A stretch of 64,000 nucleotides of DNA. Origin: Cytobacillus firmus NBRC 15306. GTDB lineage: Bacteria; Bacillota; Bacilli; Bacillales; Cytobacillaceae. This document shows positions 45,848 through 56,254 of this stretch, in pieces. The stretch covers positions 1-64,000 of the forward strand of contig NZ_BCUY01000003.1 of the NCBI RefSeq assembly GCF_001591465.1, in the 5' to 3' direction. Position numbers and translations under genes: made by a program. Below the pieces are notes generated by a model. It saw nothing but the letters and a program-made list of their open reading frames with translations. It was not told the DNA's origin and searched no databases. Numbering within the stretch: position 1 is the first letter of the stretch; each line of letters begins with the position of its first letter.

Positions 45848-47968
45848 TTATTGCTGTGCTTTTTCCTTTTGCTCACGCTGTTCACGCAATACGGCTTTGC
45901 GGGAAAGATTTACGCGGCCTTGTTTATCGATTTCAGTAACTTTTACCAGAAGTTCGTCACCAATGGATAGCACATCTTCCACTTTCCCTACACGCTCTTC
46001 AGCAAGTTCTGAAATGTGAACTAATCCATCTTTACCTGAGAAGATTTCAACAAATGCGCCGAATTTTTCAATCCGTTTTACCTTGCCCAGGTACATTTGT
46101 CCAACTTCCACTTCACGTACGATATCTTCAATAATTTTCTTCGCTTTTTGATTCATCTCTTCATTTACAGATGAGATGAATACTGTTCCATCTTGTTCAA
46201 TATCGATCTTAACGCCTGTTTCTTCGATGATCTTATTGATCTGCTTTCCGCTCGGTCCAATAACATCACGGATTTTATCAGGGTTGATTGACATCATCAG
46301 AATCTTAGGAGCATATTGAGACAGCTCTTTTCTTGGCTGTTCAATAGTGCTCAGCATGGAATCAAGAATCTGCATACGGCCTTTCTTCGCCTGCTGAAGT
46401 GCTTCCTCCAGAATCTTACGGGACAAGCCTTCAATCTTAATATCCATTTGCAGAGCAGTAACTCCCTTGGAAGTACCCGCCACTTTGAAGTCCATGTCGC
46501 CAAGGTGATCTTCCATGCCCTGAATGTCTGTCAGGATTGAATAATGCTCGCCTGATTTAATAAGGCCCATTGCTATACCGGCAACTGGCGCTTTAATAGG
46601 CACACCTGCATCCATCATAGCCAAAGTACTTGCACAAATACTGGCCTGTGATGTTGAACCATTTGATTCCAGCACCTCAGATACAAGACGAATCGTATAC
46701 GGGAAATCCTTTTCAGATGGAATAATCGGCTCAAGAGCACGTTCTCCAAGAGCACCATGCCCGATTTCACGGCGGCCCGGCCCTCTGATAGGCCCAGTTT
46801 CACCTACACTGAAGTTAGGGAAGTTGTAATGGTGCATGAATCTTTTTTCTTCTTCAATTCCAAGCCCGTCCAGAATCTGTACATCTCCAAGAGCTCCTAA
46901 TGTACAAATGCTAAGTGCCTGAGTTTGTCCGCGTGTAAACAAACCTGAACCATGTGTGCGCGGCAGAAGGTTTACTTCTGAGGACAGCGGGCGGATGACA
47001 TCCAATCCGCGTCCATCCGGACGCACTTTATCTTCTGTAATTAAGCGGCGTACTTCAGCTTTAACAATTTTATCAAGGATCTGCCTGATTTGCTTCAGCT
47101 TGTCGTCGTCTGCTTCTTCACCTTCATATTTAGCTGTGATATCTTCTTTAACTGCTTTGATGGCAGCTTCACGGGCATGTTTCTCCTGCACCTGAATAGC
47201 TTTAATCATATCCTTCTCACAGATGCCGCGAATTTCAGCCTCTAAATCCTGGTCAACCTGGTATAAAACAACTTCCATTTTCTCTTTCCCGATTTCAGAT
47301 GCAATTTCTTCCTGGAAAGCAATAAGGCGTTTAATTTCCTCATGACCAAACATAATTGCTTCAAGCATAGTTTCCTCAGGCACTTCCTCAGCACCTGCTT
47401 CAACCATGTTGATCGCATCTTTTGTACCCGCTACAACAAGGCTGATATCGCTTTTTTCAGCCTGGTCTACAGATGGGTTAATGATGAATTCTCCATCGAT
47501 GCGGCCTACGCTGACTCCCGCAATCGGTCCGCCAAATGGAATATCCGACACAGAAAGGGCTAATGATGAACCAAACATTGCAGCCATTTCTGATGAGCAG
47601 TTTTGATCCACACTCATCACCATGCTTACAACCTGAACATCATTTCTGAAACCGTCAGCGAATAATGGACGAATTGGCCTGTCAATTAAACGGCTTGCCA
47701 AAATCGCTTTTTCACTTGGACGGCCCTCTCTCTTAATAAAACCGCCCGGAATCTTACCAACAGCATACAAACGTTCTTCATAGTTAACTGTCAGCGGAAA
47801 GAAATCCAGGTTTTTCGGTTCTTTTGATGCTGTAGCTGTACTTAAAACTACAGTATCACCATAGCGCACTAAAACTGCACCGTTAGCCTGTTTAGCCAGC
47901 TGGCCAATCTCTACGGTCAATTTGCGCCCAGCCCAATCAAGGCTGTAGACATGTTTATCTTGTCCCAT
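45848..47968 (-). CDS. pnp: Polyribonucleotide nucleotidyltransferase (PNPase)
   Basis: PNPase is the main 3'-to-5' phosphorolytic exoribonuclease. The 706-residue protein has two RNase PH domains, a helical linker, a KH domain (about 553-615, [14 protein letters not shown]) and a C-terminal S1 domain (about 622-690). The frame is open to 47992, but AGAGGGG lies seven bases before the ATG at 47968, which gives the B. subtilis length. It lies after rpsO as in many bacteria, with a terminator between. Confidence 0.98.
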   Translation of the reverse strand: MGQDKHVYSLDWAGRKLTVEIGQLAKQANGAVLVRYGDTVVLSTATASKEPKNLDFFPLTVNYEERLYAVGKIPGGFIKREGRPSEKAILASRLIDRPIRPLFADGFRNDVQVVSMVMSVDQNCSSEMAAMFGSSLALSVSDIPFGGPIAGVSVGRIDGEFIINPSVDQAEKSDISLVVAGTKDAINMVEAGAEEVPEETMLEAIMFGHEEIKRLIAFQEEIASEIGKEKMEVVLYQVDQDLEAEIRGICEKDMIKAIQVQEKHAREAAIKAVKEDITAKYEGEEADDDKLKQIRQILDKIVKAEVRRLITEDKVRPDGRGLDVIRPLSSEVNLLPRTHGSGLFTRGQTQALSICTLGALGDVQILDGLGIEEEKRFMHHYNFPNFSVGETGPIRGPGRREIGHGALGERALEPIIPSEKDFPYTIRLVSEVLESNGSTSQASICASTLAMMDAGVPIKAPVAGIAMGLIKSGEHYSILTDIQGMEDHLGDMDFKVAGTSKGVTALQMDIKIEGLSRKILEEALQQAKKGRMQILDSMLSTIEQPRKELSQYAPKILMMSINPDKIRDVIGPSGKQINKIIEETGVKIDIEQDGTVFISSVNEEMNQKAKKIIEDIVREVEVGQMYLGKVKRIEKFGAFVEIFSGKDGLVHISELAEERVGKVEDVLSIGDELLVKVTEIDKQGRVNLSRKAVLREQREQKEKAQQ

Positions 47969-48284
47969 AATTGTACCCCTCTCTGCATTCACTTAAGGAC
48001 AGGCGTCTATTCTGCCTGGTCAGTTTAATTGTTAATTATCCTGCATATTCTGCAGGCATTCCTGCTATGACAGCATCAGAAGCTAATGAGCTTTGCATTG
48101 CCAGCAGTCCAGTTTTATATAAAAGCATGAAATGCTCGTTAATCATAATAAAATTAGGCATCTTATAGTATGCACAATTTTCCCGTTTGCTAAAATAGGA
48201 TAAGTTATGTATGTACATGATCAGGAAGAAATTTCAAGTTTTTAAAGCTAATAAAAAAGCGGGAAAAAATCCCGCTTCTGTTGA
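47969..48284. other. 316-base rpsO-pnp intergenic region
   Basis: It contains the rpsO terminator (48252-48278), a weak promoter candidate for pnp on the minus strand (TTAGCA at 48188-48193, 17 bases, TACTAT at 48165-48170) and a small hairpin AGCAT/ATGCT at 48124-48136 in the presumed leader. No gene is supported. Confidence 0.45.
48252..48278 (-). terminator. rpsO terminator
   Basis: The stem AAGCGGGA/TCCCGCTT is followed by TTTTATT on the minus strand. Confidence 0.85.
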
Positions 48285-48566
<282 letters not shown>

Positions 48567-48592
48567 CTAATTTTTCAATCCCCTGTTACTGA

Positions 48593-48616
48593 GCAAGCGT
48601 CGGTGACTCGACTTGC
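48593..48616 (-). promoter_or_regulatory. Stem-loop in the rpsO leader (possible S15-binding site)
   Basis: The minus-strand stem GCAAGTCG/CGA-CTTGC with a two-base bulge and a six-base loop lies about 40 bases before rpsO. Structured S15-binding leaders are known in other bacilli; identity with them is inferred, not shown. Confidence 0.4.
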
Positions 48617-48645
48617 CAAGCAAAGGTTCATTTGGTACGTTACTT

Positions 48646-48674
48646 AGAATACAACTTTTTATGACAAAAAGCAA
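48646..48674 (-). promoter_or_regulatory. Promoter candidate for rpsO
   Basis: On the minus strand TTGCTT (48669-48674), 17 bases, TATTCT (48646-48651), immediately after the ribF stop. Confidence 0.5.
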
Positions 48675-48676
48675 GG

Positions 48677-49627
48677 CTAAACCCTGTTTTTCTCAAAATA
48701 TTGCTCAGTCAGCTGTTTATCTTTTTCAATTTGCGCAATTAACTCCTGAACGCCAGTAAATTTCCTTTCGCTTCTAAGATGTTTATGCCATTCAACGGTA
48801 ACCTTCCTGCCATAAATATCTGAAGAGAAATCAAAAATATGGACTTCAACAGATGGCCTGTCCCCTTTTTCCTGATTAAAAGTAGGTTTGTAGCCAACAT
48901 TGCAGACACCTTCATACCAGCTGCCATCTACTGAGAATCTTACAGCATACACACCAGGCGGGGGAATGATGCTGTCATCAGAAACATCCACATTCGCTGT
49001 AGGAAAGCCGATTGTACGGCCTCTCTTATCACCATGGATAACAATTCCTGATGTTTTATAATATCTTCCTAAAAGGCCGGGAAGCTCAAGCGTTTTCCCT
49101 TCACGGATATATTTCCTTATTAGCGTAGAGCTGATTTTTTCGTCTTCTTTTGCCAGTTTAGCAACGACTGAATAATCAAATTGATCCCTCGAATGGAACA
49201 GCAATGTTTCCATTGTGCCGCGCCCCATCCGTCCATAGGAATAATCAAAGCCTGCCACGACGTGCTTGGCATTAAGACCAATCAGGTATTGGTCCACAAA
49301 CTCCTGCGGCAGAAGATTAGCAAATTCCCTTGTAAAATTGATAACAAATAAATAATCTATGCCGAATTCAGCCATGATAGAAATTTTATCCTCAAGGGGC
49401 GTAATATACTCCACATGCTGAACGCTTTTCCCCAAAACCACCGAGGGATGCGGGTCAAATGTCATGACAGCACTTTTTAATCCTTTTTGTTCAGCTATTG
49501 ATTTTGCTTCACGGATGACTTTCTGATGACCCAGATGAACACCATCAAAATATCCAAGTGCTATTGCCAATTCGGGCATTTCGTTTCTATCCATTCGATG
49601 GGGATGATGTATATGAATAACTTCCAT
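48677..49627 (-). CDS. ribF: Bifunctional riboflavin kinase / FAD synthetase
   Basis: It makes FMN and FAD from riboflavin. The 316-residue protein has the N-terminal nucleotidyltransferase domain with GYFDGVHLGHQKVI (about 27-40) and the C-terminal flavokinase domain (about 185-310) with GRTIGFPTANV and the YEGVCNVGYKPTF region. AAAGGTG precedes the ATG. The gene (ribC in B. subtilis nomenclature) lies after truB and before rpsO in the usual order. Confidence 0.98.
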   Translation of the reverse strand: MEVIHIHHPHRMDRNEMPELAIALGYFDGVHLGHQKVIREAKSIAEQKGLKSAVMTFDPHPSVVLGKSVQHVEYITPLEDKISIMAEFGIDYLFVINFTREFANLLPQEFVDQYLIGLNAKHVVAGFDYSYGRMGRGTMETLLFHSRDQFDYSVVAKLAKEDEKISSTLIRKYIREGKTLELPGLLGRYYKTSGIVIHGDKRGRTIGFPTANVDVSDDSIIPPPGVYAVRFSVDGSWYEGVCNVGYKPTFNQEKGDRPSVEVHIFDFSSDIYGRKVTVEWHKHLRSERKFTGVQELIAQIEKDKQLTEQYFEKNRV

Positions 49628-49693
49628 ATTAATATTTCACCTTTTCTCTACAGAGCCTGGACCTATATAAATGCACAGCTTTTTAACGAGTGC

Positions 49694-50611
49694 TTATTGA
49701 TCATTCCTTAACACCTTTACTGGCTTCATTAACCCTGGTTTGCGGGGGTGATGCTCATAAATTGCCAGCACAAGACCTTCTTTTTCCTCTACTGCAATTG
49801 GGCCTTTAGTGTCGAGTAAATGATCAGGGATAGTTAATACAGCCCCATTTTTTACTTTCTCTGCTACTTTATCACTTATTTGAAATTTCGGCAAATGAGA
49901 AAGCGCGGCTTCCATAGGTCGAAGAACCTCGGCCATTGTCCCCTTTTCGGCCCTGTCTTCTATTTCTTCAAATGTCAGGCAATCATCAAGTGTCAGTGAG
50001 GCAGACTGGATTCTTACCAGATCAGACATATGGGCGGGGTATCCCAGTTCACAGCCAATCATGACCGCAAGCGTTCGGATGTATGTACCTTTGCTGCAGG
50101 CTACACGGAAACGGAAGGTAATATTCTCCCCCTCTAACATCTCTCTGTCATCGAGAAGTTCGATTGAGTAGATAGTAACTTTCCTGGACGGCCGTTCCAC
50201 TTCTATTCCCTGTCTTGCATATTCATAGAGGCGCTTCCCATTTACCTTTACTGCTGAATACATGGGGGGAGTCTGTGTAATTTCCCCGGTCAGGCTTTGA
50301 AGTACTTTCATCACCTGACTTCTGGAAATAGCCGCTGCAACATCTTTCCTCTCCACGACTTCACCTGATGCATCTTCTGTTGTCGTAGAAAAACCTATTG
50401 TGACTTCTCCCTCATAAGATTTCCCTGCATCTGTTATGTATTCAGCCACCTTCGTTGCCCTCCCAAGGCAGATTGGAAGTACTCCTGTCACATCAGGGTC
50501 CAATGTACCGGTATGGCCGATTTTTTTCATTCGCAAAATCTTCCGCAGCCTGAAAACACAATCATGGGATGTCATTCCCTTAGGTTTAAAAAGCGGCAAA
50601 ATCCCTTCCAT
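49694..50611 (-). CDS. truB: tRNA pseudouridine(55) synthase
   Basis: TruB makes pseudouridine 55 in the T-loop of tRNAs. The catalytic aspartate lies in GHTGTLDPDVTG (Asp38); the following CSKGTYIRTL and the C-terminal PUA-like region (about 230-305) are present. A GTG four codons upstream is in frame, but AAGGTGG is eight bases before the ATG at 50611, giving 305 residues. A strong terminator lies just upstream, between rbfA and truB. Confidence 0.97.
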   Translation of the reverse strand: MEGILPLFKPKGMTSHDCVFRLRKILRMKKIGHTGTLDPDVTGVLPICLGRATKVAEYITDAGKSYEGEVTIGFSTTTEDASGEVVERKDVAAAISRSQVMKVLQSLTGEITQTPPMYSAVKVNGKRLYEYARQGIEVERPSRKVTIYSIELLDDREMLEGENITFRFRVACSKGTYIRTLAVMIGCELGYPAHMSDLVRIQSASLTLDDCLTFEEIEDRAEKGTMAEVLRPMEAALSHLPKFQISDKVAEKVKNGAVLTIPDHLLDTKGPIAVEEKEGLVLAIYEHHPRKPGLMKPVKVLRNDQ

Positions 50612-50641
50612 TTTATGTACCACCTTGTCTATTTGTGTTTA

Positions 50642-50673
50642 GAAAAAAATGGATAGACAAAGTGTCTATCCAT
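50642..50673 (-). terminator. Strong terminator between rbfA and truB
   Basis: A perfect 11-base-pair stem ATGGATAGACA/TGTCTATCCAT with a three-base loop is followed by TTTTTTTC. It would split the nusA-infB-rbfA transcript from truB-ribF. Confidence 0.9.
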
Positions 50674-50677
50674 TCCA

Positions 50678-51058
50678 TTATTCTTCTTCTTTGGAGCGCT
50701 CCTCATCTTTGGAACGGCCTTCGTCCTGAATTTGATGGAGCAATGATTCAATACGGTTCCCGTAGTCGATTGATTCATCAAATTCGAAGAGAATTTCCGG
50801 TGTTTTCCGCAGCCGGATTCGCTGGCCGATTTCAGATCGGATAAAGCCTTTTGCTTTAGCCAGCCCGCGAAGCGTATTTTCCCTCTGTTCCTCATCACCC
50901 AGAACAGAGATAAACACGGTTGCCTGCTGGAGGTCCCCGGTAACTTGAACATCAGTGACTGTTACAAAACCAACCCGCGGATCCTTGATTTTTCGGCTGA
51001 TGATTTCGCCCAGTTCTTTTTTCATTTGTTCTCCAACTCGATTTGCTCTAAGGCTCAT
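50678..51058 (-). CDS. rbfA: Ribosome-binding factor A
   Basis: RbfA is a KH-fold factor for late maturation of the 30S subunit and cold adaptation. The 126 residues open with [20 protein letters not shown] and include KIRFAGW-type spacing as [20 protein letters not shown]. The C-terminal tail ([15 protein letters not shown]) is highly charged and a little longer than usual. AGAGGTG precedes the ATG. It is the last gene before the terminator that ends the nusA operon. Confidence 0.97.
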   Translation of the reverse strand: MSLRANRVGEQMKKELGEIISRKIKDPRVGFVTVTDVQVTGDLQQATVFISVLGDEEQRENTLRGLAKAKGFIRSEIGQRIRLRKTPEILFEFDESIDYGNRIESLLHQIQDEGRSKDEERSKEEE

Positions 51059-51074
51059 TCTATATCACCTCTTC

Positions 51075-51356
51075 TTAAAGCCACTCTAAATCTGTAATTG
51101 TCCGCTCAATTTCCGGGAACGAATCAATCAATTTCAGCGCATTTTGCAGCTCGTGTTCAGTTGAAACCTGGGTGGACGAAACGGCCACAATGGCAATTTT
51201 GGTCCGCTGCCACAGGTCCTGATAGTCCACCTCAGATACAGAAACATTGTATCTTTGTTTCAGCCTGGTTAGAATACGCTGCAAAACAGCCCGTTTTTCT
51301 TTCAAAGAATGTGTGTCATAAATGATACATTCACAGGCTGCAAGCCCAATTATCAT
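51075..51356 (-). CDS. ylxP: YlxP family protein (DUF503)
   Basis: A 93-residue DUF503 protein, function unknown, conserved between infB and rbfA in Bacillus. The sequence [20 protein letters not shown] and the DYQDLWQRTKIAIVAVSS core are typical. Its ATG overlaps the infB stop by one base (TAATG), and rbfA follows after 16 bases, so it belongs to the translation operon and may act in ribosome assembly. Confidence 0.95.
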   Translation of the reverse strand: MIIGLAACECIIYDTHSLKEKRAVLQRILTRLKQRYNVSVSEVDYQDLWQRTKIAIVAVSSTQVSTEHELQNALKLIDSFPEIERTITDLEWL

Positions 51357-53587
51357 TAACGTTCCACTTCTTCCATAATATATGCTTCGATAACGTCGCC
51401 TTCTTTAACGTCATTGAAATTTTTGATGGTAATACCGCACTCATAGCCTTGGGCTACTTCTTTAGCGTCATCTTTGAATCGCTTAAGAGCGTCAACTTCG
51501 CCTTCGAAAATTACAACTCCATCACGGATTAAACGAACGCCGCTGTCACGGGTGATTTTTCCGTCCGTGACATAAGAACCTGCAATTGTACCGATTTTGG
51601 AAACTTTGAATGTCTGGCGTACTTCAGCCTGGCCGATGATTTTTTCCTGGAACTCAGGATCAAGCATACCCTGCATCGCCAATTCAATTTCCTCGATTAC
51701 TTTGTAGATGATGCGGTGCAGGCGGATGTCAACATTTTCTGCATCTGCTGCACGTTTCGCGTTATTGTCAGGGCGTACATTGAATCCAATCACAATAGCA
51801 TTGAAAGCAGCAGCTAGAGTGATGTCAGACTCGTTAATGGCACCTACACCTGTATGAAGGATACGTACATTAACACCTTCTACATCAATTTTATGAAGAG
51901 CAGCAGTCAATGCTTCCGCAGAACCTTGAACGTCCGCTTTCACAACGATGTTTAAGTCTTTCATTTCCCCTTGTTTCATATGTTCAAACAAGTTATCCAG
52001 ACTTACGCGTGTTTTTTCATTTCTTTGAGCCTGCAATGCCTGCTGGGCACGGGCTTCACCAACCTGGCGGGCTGTCTTTTCATCATCAAGAACAGCGAAG
52101 CGGTCACCGGCTTGAGGAACATCATTAAGACCTGTAATTTCAACAGGTGTTGAAGGTCCCGCAGTTTTCACACGGCGGCCAAGATCATTAACCATTGCAC
52201 GGACACGTCCAAATGAGTTACCGACAACGATTGGGTCTCCTACCTTCAATGTACCGTTCTGCACAAGAAGGGTCGCAACTGAACCGCGTCCTTTGTCAAG
52301 CTGTGCTTCGATAACTGTACCAACGGCATTGCGGTCAGGATTTGCTTTGTATTCTTCCACTTCACCTACAAGAAGAATCATTTCAAGCAGTTCATCAATT
52401 CCCTCGCCTTTAATAGCTGAGATTGGGACAAATATTGTATCTCCGCCCCATGCCTCAGGAACCAGGCCATGTTCAGTCAATTCCTGCATAACACGGTCAG
52501 GATTTGCTGCTTCCTTATCCATTTTGTTAACAGCCACAATGATTGGCACTTCTGCTGCTTTCGCATGGTTAATTGCTTCAACTGTTTGCGGCATAACACC
52601 GTCATCAGCTGCTACAACGAGAATTGTGATATCGGTAATTTTCGCACCGCGGGCACGCATAGTTGTGAACGCAGCGTGTCCAGGAGTATCAAGAAACGTA
52701 ATCTTTTTGCCGTTTTCTTCAACTTGATAAGCTCCGATATGCTGAGTGATTCCGCCTGCTTCTCCCGCTGTTACTTTCGTGTTGCGGATGGAGTCAAGCA
52801 ATGTTGTTTTACCATGGTCAACGTGTCCCATGATTGTTACAACAGATGGACGTTCCACCAGTTCGGCATTTTCATCTTCTGTGAAGTATACTTCAAGGTC
52901 AGTTGTATCAATCAATACCTCTTCTTCTACTTCTACACCATATTCCCCGGCAATCAGCTCAATGGCATCTTTGTCAAGGTCCTGGTTAATGGTTGCCATA
53001 ACACCAAGCATAAATAGCTTTTTAATGATTTCAGATGGCTCGCGGTGAAGCTTCTTTGCCAGTTCCGCTACAGTTAGTGATTCGCTGAAAGTTATCTTTG
53101 AAGGCAGCTCCTTCACTTTTTTAGGAGCTGGGGCCACATGCGTCTGCTGCTGTTTGCCTTTGTTGTTTTTATTCTTATTGTTGTTTCGGTTATTGTTATT
53201 GTTTCTATTGTTATTATTGTTTCTGTTGTTGTTATTGCCTCTGTTATTGCCGGAGAAGTTTTTGCCGGACTGGCTGCCCTGTCCCTGGCTTCTGTTTTCA
53301 CCGGAATTATTCTGAGGCTTGCTTTTAGCAGCTGTGGAATTGCCGGCACTATTATTAGAAGCCGGTTTTTGATTTCCCTGCGGCTTCTGCTGGTTTTGAG
53401 GTTTGCTCTGCTTTTGAGCCTGGCTGTCATTCTTGATAAAAATACCGTCAAGCTTCTGGACTGCCGCCGGCTCAATCGTAGTCATATGATTGGAAACCTC
53501 AATATTCATGTCTTTTAATTTTGTAATAACATCCTTGCTTGAAATGTTATGTTTTTTCGCATATTCATAAACGCGCATTTTACTCAT
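51356..53587 (-). CDS. infB: Translation initiation factor IF-2
   Basis: IF-2 is the GTPase that positions fMet-tRNA on the ribosome. The 743 residues have an N-terminal IF2_N domain (1-50), a low-complexity linker with repeated Asn/Arg tracts (about 113-146), a second IF2_N domain (about 165-215), the G domain with [17 protein letters not shown] and NKMD motifs, and C-terminal domains II-IV. GGGGGTG precedes the ATG. In the rimP-nusA-ylxR-ylxQ-infB operon. Confidence 0.99.
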   Translation of the reverse strand: MSKMRVYEYAKKHNISSKDVITKLKDMNIEVSNHMTTIEPAAVQKLDGIFIKNDSQAQKQSKPQNQQKPQGNQKPASNNSAGNSTAAKSKPQNNSGENRSQGQGSQSGKNFSGNNRGNNNNRNNNNNRNNNNNRNNNKNKNNKGKQQQTHVAPAPKKVKELPSKITFSESLTVAELAKKLHREPSEIIKKLFMLGVMATINQDLDKDAIELIAGEYGVEVEEEVLIDTTDLEVYFTEDENAELVERPSVVTIMGHVDHGKTTLLDSIRNTKVTAGEAGGITQHIGAYQVEENGKKITFLDTPGHAAFTTMRARGAKITDITILVVAADDGVMPQTVEAINHAKAAEVPIIVAVNKMDKEAANPDRVMQELTEHGLVPEAWGGDTIFVPISAIKGEGIDELLEMILLVGEVEEYKANPDRNAVGTVIEAQLDKGRGSVATLLVQNGTLKVGDPIVVGNSFGRVRAMVNDLGRRVKTAGPSTPVEITGLNDVPQAGDRFAVLDDEKTARQVGEARAQQALQAQRNEKTRVSLDNLFEHMKQGEMKDLNIVVKADVQGSAEALTAALHKIDVEGVNVRILHTGVGAINESDITLAAAFNAIVIGFNVRPDNNAKRAADAENVDIRLHRIIYKVIEEIELAMQGMLDPEFQEKIIGQAEVRQTFKVSKIGTIAGSYVTDGKITRDSGVRLIRDGVVIFEGEVDALKRFKDDAKEVAQGYECGITIKNFNDVKEGDVIEAYIMEEVER
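53150..53251 (-). repeat. Asn/Arg codon repeat in infB
   Basis: The coding strand repeats units of AAT/AAC codons separated by single AGA/CGT codons, giving NNNN-R units repeated four times. Such tracts are slippage-prone and likely variable in length between strains. Confidence 0.8.
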
Positions 53588-53606
53588 ACTTTCACCCCCG
53601 CTAGTA

Positions 53607-53909
53607 TTAATCGAGCAACGTTAACAGCTTTTTTGCAAATCCGGCATCTAACACTGCCACTACAACGCGGGCTTCCTTCCCTATAGCCTTGCCGAGCATT
53701 TCCCGGTTTTGAATCAGCTTATATGGAACCCCAAATGATTTACATTTATCTGTAACTTTTTTTGCCGTATTTGCGGATGCATCTGCAGACAGCAAAACAA
53801 GCTTTGCTTTGCCGTTTCTGATCTCTTTAACAGCAAGCTCTTCTCCCGAAGTAATTTTCCGTGCCCGATTGGCTAAGCCAAGCAATGACATCCATTGATT
53901 TGAGTTCAT
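53607..53909 (-). CDS. ylxQ: L7Ae-family RNA-binding protein YlxQ
   Basis: A 100-residue L7Ae/L30e-fold protein predicted to bind kink-turn RNA. The core [20 protein letters not shown] and [18 protein letters not shown] are conserved. Its ATG overlaps the ylxR stop by four bases, and infB follows after 19 bases. The cellular target in Bacillus is not firmly known. Confidence 0.95.
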   Translation of the reverse strand: MNSNQWMSLLGLANRARKITSGEELAVKEIRNGKAKLVLLSADASANTAKKVTDKCKSFGVPYKLIQNREMLGKAIGKEARVVVAVLDAGFAKKLLTLLD

Positions 53910-54190
53910 TTGGATTGCCGTTTCTCCTTCTCAATTAACTCCAAGAGTTCTTCATAGATAGCATCATCTATGGAGACTTCTAAATGATTGGCTAAGATAT
54001 TCTTCTTCTTTGCTAACAATACTGCTTCCTTTTCTTTGGAAAGATAAGCCCCGCGCCCTGATTTTTTTCCGGTCGGGTCAACAGATACTTCCCCTTCTTT
54101 GGAGCGAACGATGCGAACGAGTTCTTTTTTCGGCCTCATTTCACCGGTAGCGACACATTTTCGCAAAGGAACTTTTTTACGATTGTTCAC
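53906..54190 (-). CDS. rnpM: RNase P modulator RnpM (YlxR)
   Basis: A small basic DUF448 protein (94-96 residues) that binds the RNase P RNA and modulates its activity in B. subtilis. The sequence [20 protein letters not shown] and [14 protein letters not shown] are diagnostic. An ATG at 54196 stands too close to GAGGTG; the GTG at 54190 has the right spacing, so I favour it. Overlaps ylxQ by four bases; 17 bases after nusA. Confidence 0.95.
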   Translation of the reverse strand: MNNRKKVPLRKCVATGEMRPKKELVRIVRSKEGEVSVDPTGKKSGRGAYLSKEKEAVLLAKKKNILANHLEVSIDDAIYEELLELIEKEKRQSK

Positions 54191-54207
54191 GATCATTCAC
54201 CTCTTCC

Positions 54208-55365
54208 CTATTCTTTTTCCTCTAAAAGCTCATCCTGAAAATCGAAGTCTGCATTTTTTTCGTAGTCTTCGTTTTCATAATCATCATTATCAAAGTTCAA
54301 CAATTTTTCATCCCTCGGATAAATTCCGGCTTCCCGGGCATCTGTCTCCGATTTGATGTCAATTTTCCAGCCTGTAAGCTTGGCTGCAAGTCTTGCATTC
54401 TGTCCGCGCTTTCCGATTGCCAGTGAAAGCTGATAATCAGGAACTACAACAGTTGTTGCTTTGTCATCTTCATTTACGATTACATCAAGCACCTTAGAAG
54501 GACTTAGTGCATTTGCCACGAATACTACAGGATCTGAAGACCATTTTACAATATCAATTTTTTCGCCCTTTAGCTCATTGACTACCGCCTGTACACGTGT
54601 GCCCTTAGGCCCTACACATGAACCTACCGGATCAACTTCTTCATTGTCTGAATGAACCGAGATCTTGGAACGGTCCCCTGCCTCACGCGCAACGGATTTG
54701 ATTTCTACAGTTCCATCATAGATTTCAGGAACTTCGATTTCAAATAATCTCTTCAGCAGGCCAGGATGGGTTCTGCTTACGAAGATCTGTGGTCCTTTTG
54801 TTGTCTTTTCTACTTTTGTAATAAAGACTTTAATGCGGTCATGGGGCTGATAACGCTCATTTGGCATTTGTTCGTTCGCCGGAAGGATCGCTTCAATCTT
54901 TCCAAGGCTCACATAGATGAACTTAGGATCTGTACGCTGAACAATTCCCGTCATGATATCTTCTTCACGGTCGATAAATTCAGAATAAATGATACCTCTT
55001 TCCGCTTCACGGACACGCTGTGTAACAACCTGTTTAGCCGTCTGGGCAGCGATGCGCCCAAAATCCTTAGGTGTTACTTCCATTTCAACGACATCTTCCA
55101 CCTGGTAGTTCGGATTGATTTTTTGAGCATCCTCAACAGAGATCTCAAGACGCGGATCAAATACTTCATCCACTACCTCTTTGCGGGCAAAGACTCTCAT
55201 CGTTCCGTTCCCTAGGTTTAAATCAATGCGCACATTCTGTGCCTGGTTAAAGTTTCTGCGGTAGGCTGACACCAATGCAGCTTCAATGGCTTCGATAATC
55301 ACATCGCGAGAAATGCCTTTTTCTTTCTCAAGCAATGTCAGAGCATCCAAAAGTTCACTGCTCAT
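54208..55365 (-). CDS. nusA: Transcription termination/antitermination factor NusA
   Basis: NusA binds RNA polymerase and nascent RNA, modulating pausing and termination. The 385 residues contain an N-terminal polymerase-binding domain, an S1 domain (about 135-200), and two KH domains (about 230-345; [15 protein letters not shown] and [14 protein letters not shown]). The acidic tail (about 355-385) is slightly longer than in B. subtilis (371). AAAGGGGG precedes the ATG. Confidence 0.98.
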   Translation of the reverse strand: MSSELLDALTLLEKEKGISRDVIIEAIEAALVSAYRRNFNQAQNVRIDLNLGNGTMRVFARKEVVDEVFDPRLEISVEDAQKINPNYQVEDVVEMEVTPKDFGRIAAQTAKQVVTQRVREAERGIIYSEFIDREEDIMTGIVQRTDPKFIYVSLGKIEAILPANEQMPNERYQPHDRIKVFITKVEKTTKGPQIFVSRTHPGLLKRLFEIEVPEIYDGTVEIKSVAREAGDRSKISVHSDNEEVDPVGSCVGPKGTRVQAVVNELKGEKIDIVKWSSDPVVFVANALSPSKVLDVIVNEDDKATTVVVPDYQLSLAIGKRGQNARLAAKLTGWKIDIKSETDAREAGIYPRDEKLLNFDNDDYENEDYEKNADFDFQDELLEEKE

Positions 55366-55517
55366 GAGATTTATATCCCCCTTTATTTCTCTTATAAAAA
55401 ATGATCAACTCTAAAGCAGCAATTTGCTTTCTGATTAAGACCAGCAGTGAATTTTGTATTTCAATAGCGCAAGGCGCTTCAGCTTTTCTTAATAAGCAAG
55501 CCCGCAATCAGCCGATA

Positions 55518-55985
55518 TTAAAATACAACGGCTAAACGGGCATTCGCTACCTTCTCATAAGGAATTTCAATATTTTTCTTCCTTGTTTTGATTTTCACTT
55601 CTACCGTAACGGTCTCACCGTCAAATTGGGTTAACACACCTTCGAACGTCTTTTCACCATCAATTGGCTCGTATGTTTTAATGTAAACATTCTTGCCGAC
55701 TGCTTTAATAAAATCACTGTCTTTCTTAAGAGGGCGTTCAGCTCCCGGCGATGAAACTTCCAAGAAATAGTTGTATGGAATCGGATCTTCAGCATCAAGC
55801 TTTTCGCTTAGCCTTTCACTGACCATTCCGCATTCCTCGATATCAACACCAGTTTCTTTATCAATAAATACGCGAAGGAACCAGTCTTTCCCTTCTTTTA
55901 CATATTCAATGTCGACTAATTCTAAATTAAGTTCATCCACAATAGGGGTGACCAGTTGTTCCACCGTTTCAGTCACTTTGCTCAT
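55518..55985 (-). CDS. rimP: Ribosome maturation factor RimP
   Basis: RimP assists 30S assembly. The 155-residue protein has the conserved N-terminal alpha/beta domain ([20 protein letters not shown]) and the SH3-like C-terminal domain with [10 protein letters not shown] and [28 protein letters not shown] precedes the ATG. First gene of the translation operon; nusA follows after 152 bases. Confidence 0.97.
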   Translation of the reverse strand: MSKVTETVEQLVTPIVDELNLELVDIEYVKEGKDWFLRVFIDKETGVDIEECGMVSERLSEKLDAEDPIPYNYFLEVSSPGAERPLKKDSDFIKAVGKNVYIKTYEPIDGEKTFEGVLTQFDGETVTVEVKIKTRKKNIEIPYEKVANARLAVVF

Positions 55986-56117
55986 TCATATCCCTCCTTT
56001 TCCTGGAATCTAAAGCGCTGTTTTTCAATCAATAAATCAGAAATTGGCTCTGCTAAACTTAATTAACATATAGTTTTAACATAGATCCGATATTAAGAAA
56101 AAACCGTACACAACACG

Positions 56118-56140
56118 AAAGAGTGGGTTGCCCCACTCTT
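56118..56140 (-). terminator. polC terminator
   Basis: The minus-strand stem AAGAGTGGG/CCCACTCTT is followed by TCGTGTTGTG, a weak U tract; some read-through into rimP is likely. Confidence 0.6.
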
Positions 56141-56254
56141 CCTTTTGCGAGAGTTATTCTTAGTATTTCCAATAAAACTATACCATAACCAATTTTTTTA
56201 TGCAAATGGAATAGCTGTCAGCAGAAGGGTTTGGACCAGTCGCTGGTCTTATTT

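Noticed and set aside
48036-48218. 60-codon minus-strand frame between rpsO and pnp
   Set aside because: No ribosome binding site and it lies in the probable pnp promoter and leader.
53138-53518. Long plus-strand frame rich in Val and Ile opposite the infB linker
   Set aside because: It is the antisense reading of the Asn/Arg repeat; the apparent membrane-like protein is an artefact of AAT/AAC codons read as ATT/GTT.
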